From Desulfurococcales archaeon (lineage in GTDB: Archaea > Thermoproteota > Thermoprotei_A > Sulfolobales > Desulfurococcaceae): a stretch of DNA of 14,426 bases. Below are positions 1 through 5,777 of this stretch, piece after piece. Each line of letters starts with the position of its first letter. Position 1 is the stretch's first letter. The notes beneath the pieces were generated by a model. That model was not told the DNA's origin, searched no databases, and saw nothing but the letters and a program-made list of their open reading frames with translations. The DNA is taken from assembly GCA_015522345.1 (NCBI GenBank), contig WAML01000186.1:1-14426 (forward strand), written 5' to 3'. A program made the translations under genes and the position numbers.

Positions 1-550
1 CTTCTATATCAAAGGCTATTATGCGTAGAGGAGGTATCGTAGATCTACTGTCTACAGCTTTTATATCACCTATTATCTCATATTCTTCATCAACTCTATA
101 TTGTGGTTTCTTCGGTACCCTTATTACTTCAGCTTCATGCCATTGACAAGGTTGGAGCCTATGATCTATTACATATCTCATGCTAAACCTAATATCTGCT
201 TCAACAACTTCTTTTACACCATCAATTTTCTTAACTAACTCTCTATATTCTCTCACAGTTTCTGGAATAACTGTAGTTATCTTCAATACATTTACATCTT
301 TACCAAAATACTTCTTCTTCAATAATTCAACTCCTATTATGGGAGACCTAGGCCTCGACAAAGACTTGATTTTAGCCATTACTCTATTTGGTGAAGCACC
401 ATCCTCCAATATAGCATAGAAATATGGTCTAAACCTTCGATCTCTTAAAAGAATTCTCTTTCCTTCTCTCGATATACCCCATATAATTATGTGTGGCTCA
501 TTACCTACAATTTCATAAGTTATATCTAGGAAATAGAATTCTATTTTCAT
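1..550 (-). CDS. polB: Family B DNA polymerase, N-terminal part (runs off the left edge)
   Basis: The minus strand is open from an ATG at 550 to the window edge, giving 183 codons plus one base. It matches the N-terminal and early exonuclease domains of archaeal replicative family B polymerases. The start MKIEFYFLDI, the segment FRPYFYAIL (residues 40-48, where family members have the uracil-reading pocket), the stretch around RYVIDHRL (125-132), and the sequence AFDIE at 179-183 all fit. AFDIE is the Exo I motif, with D181 and E183 as 3'-5' exonuclease metal ligands. Polymerase motifs A, B and C lie outside the window, so the paralogue (B1 or B3) cannot be settled. An ATG a few bases upstream is out of frame and stops at once, which supports the start at 550. 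The gene lies 97 bases downstream of the acetyltransferase gene on the same strand. Confidence 0.92.
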   Translation of the reverse strand, partial: MKIEFYFLDITYEIVGNEPHIIIWGISREGKRILLRDRRFRPYFYAILEDGASPNRVMAKIKSLSRPRSPIIGVELLKKKYFGKDVNVLKITTVIPETVREYRELVKKIDGVKEVVEADIRFSMRYVIDHRLQPCQWHEAEVIRVPKKPQYRVDEEYEIIGDIKAVDSRSTIPPLRIIAFDIE

Positions 551-602
551 AAAATCATCCTTAATATAGACTCTATATACGTGCTCACTATGTAGTAATA
601 TG

Positions 603-620
603 TTTAATTAATTAATTAAA
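603..620. promoter_or_regulatory. AT-only palindrome upstream of polB
   Basis: TTTAATTAATTAATTAAA is a perfect 18-base palindrome inside the 97-base gap between polB and the acetyltransferase gene. It lies about 53-70 bases upstream of the polB start. It could contain a TATA-type promoter element for polB, but a palindrome this simple can arise by chance in AT-rich DNA. A second TATA-like stretch (CTATATTA on the minus strand, about 15 bases before the ATG) competes with it. Confidence 0.25.
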
Positions 621-647
621 TATTATTGTAATACATAATCTAGTGAT

Positions 648-1115
648 CTAGAGATTGTTTATCCTTATTTTCTTCACCATTACATATGCATCTTCCCTAC
701 CATAGTATTTCGGAATTAAACCAGCTATAGTATACCCGAGTTTTCTATACAAGTTTATAGCAGGTAAATTACTTACACTAACTTCAAGATATATTAGATC
801 GACTTTTTTCTCTATAAATAATTTCTCTATACTATCCATAAGCTTTTTTCCAATACCCATTCCCCTATACAATGGATCGACAGCTAAAGAAATTATGTGC
901 CCCAGTTTCCTTCCATCTCTATACTCTATGAGGCCTATTATATAACCTACAACTCTACCAAGGTAGTCTGCAACTAAAAATAGGTCTTTCGAAATAATGA
1001 AATAGAATAGGAATATATTAAATGAGTAAGCATTTTCACGAAAAGACTTAGTCTCGATTTCATAAACTTGTTTTAAGTCATATACTTCAACTTGTCTTAT
1101 ATTGACATACCCCAT
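648..1115 (-). CDS. rimI: RimI-type N-acetyltransferase (GNAT)
   Basis: This is a GNAT-fold acetyltransferase of the archaeal RimI/Ard1 type, which acetylates protein N-termini using acetyl-CoA. Counted from a TTG at 1124, the acetyl-CoA loop RGMGIGKKL is at residues 87-95, preceded by the LAVDPLYRG strand-turn. The C-terminal half has LEVSVSN, AINLYRKLGY (122-131) and YYGREDAYVM (140-149), a signature shared by RimI-like enzymes. The open frame reaches the TTG at 1124, but I prefer the ATG at 1115 (155 codons), which leaves MGYVNIRQV as the first strand and is close to the usual family length. The substrate is inferred from the family. The gene precedes polB on the same strand. Confidence 0.85.
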   Translation of the reverse strand: MGYVNIRQVEVYDLKQVYEIETKSFRENAYSFNIFLFYFIISKDLFLVADYLGRVVGYIIGLIEYRDGRKLGHIISLAVDPLYRGMGIGKKLMDSIEKLFIEKKVDLIYLEVSVSNLPAINLYRKLGYTIAGLIPKYYGREDAYVMVKKIRINNL

Positions 1116-1293
1116 TATACTCAAGTCGCATTCACTAAAAACTATTACGTTATAATAAACTATATTTACGTTATTAATTATGTAGTGTCGCTAAGAGATA
1201 AAGCTATCTTAAAATTACTTATAACATTAACTATGTTAAACAGAGAGAATCTTAGTGAAAAGTAGCTCATGAAATGTATAAGGGTCTCTATAA

Positions 1294-2388
1294 ATGAAGA
1301 TCGTATATAAAGATCTTAAGAAGGGTATAGTAAAGGTAGTGCCTGAAACATCCGATGATATATGGCTACTCTATAATATAATTAGTGAAGGAGACATAGT
1401 TGTAGCAAAGACTAGTAGAGAAATTAAGAGTGAGCAAGGAGGGGGGAGACGTATACCAATGACTCTAGCTATTAGAGTAAAGAAGCTAGAATTTCAGCAA
1501 TTTACTGAAAGACTTAGAGTAAGAGGAATAGTTATAGAAGGGCCTGAGAAATTTGGTGTCAAAGGCCACTACCATACTATAAACATAGACACAGGTATGA
1601 CTGTAACTATAGTAAAAGAATACTGGCCAAAATACATGATTGATAAACTAGAGAAATCAACGTATTTAAGAAAGAAAGTATTAATCATAGCCTTAGACTA
1701 TGATGAAGCAGGTATAGCTGTATTAACTGGACAAGGAATACAAGTTGTTGCAGAAATATATTCTAGGATTTCGGGGAAGGATAGTCAATCTTTTGAAAAA
1801 GAAGTAGAAAATTACATAAATAAGCTAATAGATACAGCCCTAGAGGTTATGAAGAGATATAGTATAGATGCCATAATAATTGCTAGTCCAAGCCACTTAA
1901 AATACGAAGTAGGTAAGAAACTTAGAGAAGTAAAAGGTATACGAATATATTATGACAATGTTTCTGTTGGAGGAAGAAATGGATTATATGAGTTAAGTAA
2001 AAGAGATAGTATCAAAAATGTTGTACGAGAACTAGAGATAGGCAAAGCTGTAGAATTAATAGAAGAATTCATGAAGCTCTTAACAACACAAGAACAAAGA
2101 GTAGCATATGGAGTAGATGAAGTAGAAGAAGCACTAAAATATAATGCAGTAGAAAAACTTCTTGTCTCCGAAGAATACATAAAACATGGTAACGAAGATC
2201 TGAGGAAGAGAATAGAGAATATACTATTAGAAGCCGATAAAAAGAAGGCGGAGGTATATATTGCCCCCTACAATACCTATGTATGTGAACAAGTAAATGG
2301 GCTTGGAGGAATAGTAGCTATACTTCGTTATCCACTAGAGTACCTGAAAATACTTAGGAATAAAAGATCAGGTTTAGACCGAAGCTAG
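1294..2388 (+). CDS. pelA: Pelota (Dom34), ribosome rescue factor
   Basis: This is archaeal pelota, which binds the empty A site of stalled ribosomes and works with aEF1A and ABCE1 to split them. At 364 residues it is full length for the archaeal family. The N-terminal Sm-like domain spans roughly 1-125, with the SEQGGGRRIPM loop at 46-56. The eRF1-like central domain begins at VLIIALDYDEAG and has no GGQ motif, as expected for pelota rather than aRF1. The C-terminal L7Ae-like domain ends in PYNTYVCEQVNGLGGIVAIL. The ATG at 1294 is the first in-frame start with homologous sequence; ATGs at 1269 and 1274 are out of frame. Its stop TAG lies in CTAG at 2385-2388, which on the other strand is the stop of the convergent radical SAM gene. 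Confidence 0.96.
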   Translation: MKIVYKDLKKGIVKVVPETSDDIWLLYNIISEGDIVVAKTSREIKSEQGGGRRIPMTLAIRVKKLEFQQFTERLRVRGIVIEGPEKFGVKGHYHTINIDTGMTVTIVKEYWPKYMIDKLEKSTYLRKKVLIIALDYDEAGIAVLTGQGIQVVAEIYSRISGKDSQSFEKEVENYINKLIDTALEVMKRYSIDAIIIASPSHLKYEVGKKLREVKGIRIYYDNVSVGGRNGLYELSKRDSIKNVVRELEIGKAVELIEEFMKLLTTQEQRVAYGVDEVEEALKYNAVEKLLVSEEYIKHGNEDLRKRIENILLEADKKKAEVYIAPYNTYVCEQVNGLGGIVAILRYPLEYLKILRNKRSGLDRS

Positions 2389-3461
2389 TAAATAATATTT
2401 CTCTGATTTAATATATTACCCTCAGGATAATACTCTCTTACTATAGCTCTAATACCACTTCCTTTCAAAAGCCATGTTTTATAGGGGTTAATGTAAAACT
2501 CTTCGTCTATAACAATAAAGTGTTTACTTAGACCCTCTTTATTACCTAATTTCTTTTCTGCAACAATACTTATCAATGTACCTTCTCTTGTGAGTACTTC
2601 ATGAACTCCAAGCATTTCAATAGATTTACGTAGCATCCTATACCTATATTGAATACTATCTTTATACCATAATGTACAAAAGTGGAAGTCTACATTCTTT
2701 ATATTCGCTGTAACCCACTTAAAGAATGAAGGTAGATATGAACTAGTGTCTTCGACTGTTAACCCCCTAGGTTTTAATCCATAGAGTAATACTTTTTCAA
2801 TATTTGATTCAGAGACTTCAAATTCATTGATATTCACGAAATCAACTAATTTCGTTTCATCAACTATTTTAAGTAATTGTTTTAGATAGTCAATGTATTG
2901 TCTTAGAGGAATAAACGGTACTTCTATACCAACCTTTATACTACTATATTCTCTAGCTAACTCGACTTTTTTAAGTAATTCCAGAGTATATGTATGGAAT
3001 CTTATCTCATCTAAACCACATGAAACTAAACTCTCAATTTTATTTCTATCAATAAATCTACCACTAGTATACAAGTGTATATGGAATTTCTCTCCAAATT
3101 CTTGTTTAAGCATAGAAATAACATTACATGTTCTATCAGCCACTATAACTGGATCACCGCCTGTTATTCCAGCTCCTAATGCACGTATTTTATAAGCTTC
3201 ATCAACTATATCATAGAGGTTATTAACTCTATTTTCATCAACAAAAACTATGTCTCTACCAAATTTACTCCTAGAAACAGGACAGTACCAGCAATTGTCG
3301 CTACAAAGACCAGTTATAAAAATGACTATCTTTCCTCCCAGCATACACTGTATACAACCAATTGCTAGCTTTCCATAGAGATACCCTGTTCTAGGAGTAT
3401 AGACTAGCTTCCTACCCTCTTTCATCAAGGACTCTACGCACCCATGGATTCTTTCTAGCAA
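2385..3461 (-). CDS. Radical SAM protein related to pyruvate formate-lyase activase (COG2108-like)
   Basis: The cysteine triad C53-x3-C57-x2-C60 in GLCSDNCWYC would hold the SAM-binding [4Fe-4S] cluster, and ITGGDP (99-104) fits the SAM-binding GGE-type strand of the radical SAM barrel. Two further cysteines, C36 and C39 (GCIQC), lie just before the triad and could bind metal or be structural. The substrate is not known. The open frame begins with TTG at 3461, overlapping the upstream nucleotidyltransferase gene by 50 bases. An ATG at 3425 (residue 13) would reduce the overlap to 14 bases. I keep the longer form because its first 20 residues look like a coherent amphipathic helix leading into LVYTPRTGY, but the shorter one is possible. 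The overlap implies co-transcription with the nucleotidyltransferase. Confidence 0.85.
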   Translation of the reverse strand: MLERIHGCVESLMKEGRKLVYTPRTGYLYGKLAIGCIQCMLGGKIVIFITGLCSDNCWYCPVSRSKFGRDIVFVDENRVNNLYDIVDEAYKIRALGAGITGGDPVIVADRTCNVISMLKQEFGEKFHIHLYTSGRFIDRNKIESLVSCGLDEIRFHTYTLELLKKVELAREYSSIKVGIEVPFIPLRQYIDYLKQLLKIVDETKLVDFVNINEFEVSESNIEKVLLYGLKPRGLTVEDTSSYLPSFFKWVTANIKNVDFHFCTLWYKDSIQYRYRMLRKSIEMLGVHEVLTREGTLISIVAEKKLGNKEGLSKHFIVIDEEFYINPYKTWLLKGSGIRAIVREYYPEGNILNQRNIIY

Positions 3462-4140
3462 TAGCTTCTAATGCACTTTCAAAGGATTCATCAGGGGATA
3501 AAATATATTTTACAAAAACACCTGTTCTACCAACACGGTCTCTCCTACTCAATACACGTATTCTCTCTAAAACAGTATCAATACTTACTCCTATAATATT
3601 AGCAACTTCTTCTTCTCTACCAATAACTGGCGACTCCTTATGCCCTTTCTCAGTAGGTTCAATTAATACAAGTCTTTTATCGACGCCAGGAACACGCTTA
3701 TTAGATAATAGCTCTTTAATACCTATCATACCGCCAAATCTATAGAACTCTTGCTCACGTGGCAAAAGCTTTGCTAGAGGAAAACTAACAACTCGTTTCT
3801 CTAGATCATCCAATACAATATAGGCCTTTGGAGTACTAGATGGAGTCGCTACGACAATATATCTATTCTTTATAATAAAGCCCTTGCTCTCTAAAGCATA
3901 TTCAACTCTATAACTCGGTATAGTATATGGAATAAACACATCTATATCGCTTCCTTCCCACACATCTCCTCTAGCTATACTCCCATGGACAATAGCTGTA
4001 ATACCATTAGTTTGAAGAGCTTCTAGAATACTTAGTGCTTCATTCCTTAACTCTCTAAGCAGTCTCCAACGCTTACTATCATATACTATTTCTCTATATT
4101 CAACAATTTTCTTAACTTTTTCACGAACCATTTCCACCAC
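3412..4140 (-). CDS. Predicted nucleotidyltransferase with C-terminal HTH-like region (COG2413-like)
   Basis: The protein has a minimal nucleotidyltransferase domain of the pol-beta fold. GSIARG at 53-58 is the GS nucleotide-binding motif, and the two metal-binding aspartates are D65 and D67 in GSDIDVF. The C-terminal third (about 175-220, EEEVANIIGVSIDTVLERI then RVGRTGVFVKY) reads like a winged helix-turn-helix. This arrangement resembles archaeal COG2413 proteins, whose substrate is unknown. It is not paired with a HEPN gene, so it is not a standard MNT/HEPN toxin-antitoxin pair. The open frame starts at GTG 4140, and an ATG at 4131 (residue 4) is equally plausible. It overlaps the radical SAM gene downstream, which suggests a linked function in RNA or cofactor modification, though that is inference. 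Confidence 0.8.
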   Translation of the reverse strand: MVEMVREKVKKIVEYREIVYDSKRWRLLRELRNEALSILEALQTNGITAIVHGSIARGDVWEGSDIDVFIPYTIPSYRVEYALESKGFIIKNRYIVVATPSSTPKAYIVLDDLEKRVVSFPLAKLLPREQEFYRFGGMIGIKELLSNKRVPGVDKRLVLIEPTEKGHKESPVIGREEEVANIIGVSIDTVLERIRVLSRRDRVGRTGVFVKYILSPDESFESALEAIARKNPWVRRVLDERG

Positions 4141-4237
4141 TTCATTATTTCAGACTAAATATTATCATCAACTACCATAATCTACCTGCACTATCTAAGG
4201 CTGTTTTCGTTTTCTTGGTATTTTTAGATACTTTTAA

Positions 4238-5338
4238 TTATTTTTGAATACTCTTTAATGCTATAAGGTATGCACTAGCTGTGTGCTTGTTTAGACCGTA
4301 TTTTGTCATTATTTCAACGTGTTTCTTACTATGGGTGGTTTCTCTAGGTTCAATAAACTTAATATTTAACCCGTAGAGTGGTGCTTTATTTGCTATTCTT
4401 TCTATGATTCTGTTTCTGAATATAGTTACCTTCCAATTGTAGTTCCTATGTTTCCTCTCTCCATTCCTTATCCAGAATAGCCTAAGTCTACCTATTATTT
4501 CGGGGTTTTCAAGCACTATTACTGATACTCCATGATGATAAGCATATCTAAGCATCTCATGTATCCTCATACCTATAACACTCCAAGCCTTATTTCTTGG
4601 GTATCCCCTCGCTGTTACTTCGGGGAACCAGAACGTCTTCTTATCCCTTAGCTTACCATTCTCATCTATTATTACTAGGTTAATCCTATCGGTATTAGCA
4701 TCAACACCGCCAATCAGACTACCCTTAGGTTCAGTATATTTCTTCGCATGCTTTAGATAGAAATCATAGGATATAGAGACGTGTATTTCTCCCCTAACAT
4801 AGAGCTTACTGTTTCTAACACCATAGTCTCTAACTACTACTCTAGGCATATACTTCTCCTTGGACTTAATGATGTTTTCAAGTAACTCTTTATTTCCTTT
4901 ATTTGGTTTTGCTCTCACTAATATTCTATCCTTTGAACCATCATAGCCGTAAGTGGTTACTAGTGCAGAGCCATCCTCATAAACTCTTATCACATTACCA
5001 TTAACCTCTCTATCATAATGTTGAAAGAGCAACCAGTCGCTAAGTTCTACATTATTATAGTCTATCTTTAGTCTCTTAGCAGATTCCCATATTCCATAGA
5101 TTAGGTAGATAACGCCGTAGGAGTACCTCTTATTGGGTATGATGTTGTATGCATGTTCTTTAAACATCTTAATCCAAGCAATCTTTGAGGGAACAAGTAT
5201 GTCTCTCAAATCCTTAGACCTATCTAGGATTCTATGGCAAGCTATCTTGAACAGCCATGCAGTAGACAGTATTTTCCTAGCAGTATCTCCTTCAACATTA
5301 AACGTCAGCTTTAATGTATATAACACCCTATCTTTCAA
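4238..5338 (-). CDS. TnpB-like (IS605 OrfB) RuvC-fold protein lacking the zinc finger
   Basis: This belongs to the TnpB/IS605 OrfB superfamily, whose typical members are RNA-guided nucleases encoded in IS200/IS605 elements. RuvC I is GGVDANTDRINLVIIDENGK (210-229, with D213) and RuvC II is VIVLENPE (273-280, with E277). The RuvC III region at 349-357 reads LNKHTASAY; at the usual catalytic Asp (DRDxNAA-type motif) it has His or Asn. No CxxC pair exists: the only cysteine is C34, and the zinc-ribbon position holds a short THSKKH segment. No TnpA gene is nearby. The start is TTG at 5338, the first usual start codon after an in-frame stop at 5390-5392, and it sits inside a 24-bp palindrome. It may be a divergent archaeal TnpB family, a decayed copy or a repurposed protein; it is uninterrupted, so not obviously a pseudogene. 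Confidence 0.8.
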   Translation of the reverse strand: MKDRVLYTLKLTFNVEGDTARKILSTAWLFKIACHRILDRSKDLRDILVPSKIAWIKMFKEHAYNIIPNKRYSYGVIYLIYGIWESAKRLKIDYNNVELSDWLLFQHYDREVNGNVIRVYEDGSALVTTYGYDGSKDRILVRAKPNKGNKELLENIIKSKEKYMPRVVVRDYGVRNSKLYVRGEIHVSISYDFYLKHAKKYTEPKGSLIGGVDANTDRINLVIIDENGKLRDKKTFWFPEVTARGYPRNKAWSVIGMRIHEMLRYAYHHGVSVIVLENPEIIGRLRLFWIRNGERKHRNYNWKVTIFRNRIIERIANKAPLYGLNIKFIEPRETTHSKKHVEIMTKYGLNKHTASAYLIALKSIQK

Positions 5339-5355
5339 GGCTATAGCCTTGAAAG
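5332..5355. repeat. 24-bp perfect palindrome over the tnpB-like start
   Basis: The arms CTTTCAAGGCTA and TAGCCTTGAAAG are exact reverse complements with no spacer. As RNA it would form a 10-bp stem with a UAUA loop. The TTG start of the TnpB-like gene (5336-5338) lies in one arm. IS200/IS605 ends carry subterminal hairpins bound by TnpA, but those normally lie further from the open reading frame. Alternatives are an operator for a dimeric regulator or a hairpin that hides the start codon in the transcript. Confidence 0.6.
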
Positions 5356-5390
5356 AAATATAAGCTATGAAAACTAATAAACATTCTGGT

Positions 5391-5470
5391 TACCGTAGAT
5401 TCCCGAGACCCGCAGGGCTATGAACCCCTAGGCAACTAGGGGTAAGCTACTGCGGTGGGGGGGTCTACGG
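5391..5470 (+). ncRNA. GC-rich structured element, hairpin 1 (candidate ncRNA)
   Basis: Of 80 bases, 49 are G or C, in a window that is otherwise strongly AT-rich. It folds as one long hairpin. The outer helix pairs 5393-5404 with 5459-5470 (12 pairs, two of them G-U on the plus strand). A middle helix pairs 5410-5415 with 5450-5455. A three-pair helix at 5417-5419/5445-5447 leads to an apical 8-bp helix 5424-5431/5436-5443 closed by a GCAA (GNRA) tetraloop. The G-U pairs and the GNRA loop fit transcription from the plus strand. In AT-rich hyperthermophiles, local GC peaks outside genes often mark stable RNAs. I could not match it to tRNA, 5S, SRP RNA, RNase P RNA or a C/D guide. It may be an RNA tied to the TnpB-like gene, an element end or a stand-alone sRNA. 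Confidence 0.45.
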
Positions 5471-5482
5471 GAAGCGTGATGA

Positions 5483-5537
5483 CCCGCCTACCGTGACTAA
5501 AAGTAATTAGAAATAATGAAAAGTCACGGTAGACGGG
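5483..5537. repeat. Long inverted repeat, hairpin 2 of the structured region
   Basis: CCCGCCTACCGTGACT (5483-5498) faces AGTCACGGTAGACGGG (5522-5537) across a 23-base AT-rich loop; 15 of 16 positions pair. The exception is C-A on the plus strand but G-U on the minus strand, so as RNA this hairpin is slightly better on the minus strand, unlike hairpin 1. It follows hairpin 1 by 12 bases, and both hairpins end in ACGGGAARCG (5467-5476 and 5533-5542), which suggests a duplicated or paired design. Confidence 0.6.
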
Positions 5538-5547
5538 AAACGCTACT

Positions 5548-5777
5548 ACATAGTATGGGTAATCCCCCAAATTAATTCATGCCCTTTAATAGTTTCTACA
5601 GTAATGGATAGTACTTGTTAACCTTGATCTCCCACTTGTTTCTAGTAAGTTAATTTTTTAACCAAAATAATGCTTTATTAACAAAATTTTTATTAGACTA
5701 ACCGAAAATAACCTTTCTCGATAAAATGTAAAAGTGATACATAGACTTAATGATGTCTTGAACTTGGGTGCAAATTA
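5548..5777 (+). promoter_or_regulatory. Leader and promoter region of the respiratory-complex operon
   Basis: This is the rest of the 439-base gene-free stretch 5339-5777; the first part holds the palindrome and hairpins. I see no gene here. It contains several TTAAC-type motifs: GTTAAC around 5617-5622, the inverted pair GTTAA-TTTT-TTAAC at 5649-5662, and ATTAAC near 5677-5682. It also contains the AT-rich 15-mer AAAATTTTTATTAGA at 5683-5697, about 80 bases before the first start codon. That 15-mer recurs exactly in front of the gene at 14345, so it may hold the core promoter. No transcription start can be assigned from sequence alone. Confidence 0.4.

Noticed and set aside
3412..4140. MNT antitoxin of an MNT/HEPN toxin-antitoxin pair
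   Set aside because: The nucleotidyltransferase motif fits, but the partner gene is radical SAM, not HEPN, and the protein is longer with a helix-turn-helix-like tail.
4202..4247. T-rich terminator on the plus strand
   Set aside because: No plus-strand gene ends nearby; the nearest, pelota, ends at 2388. On the minus strand the run is A-rich and does not look like a terminator for the TnpB-like gene.
5476..5542. C/D box guide RNA beginning with GTGATGA at 5476-5482
   Set aside because: The C box matches, but there is no CTGA D or D' box at a suitable distance downstream, and the strong inverted repeat explains the region better.
5391..5547. tRNA, SRP RNA or RNase P RNA
   Set aside because: No T-arm GGTTC-type sequence, no SRP helix 8 core and no RNase P conserved core could be found on either strand.
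5600..5777. SurR-type sulfur-response site (GTTnnnAAC)
   Set aside because: No GTTnnnAAC with the right spacing is present, and SurR is a Thermococcales regulator.
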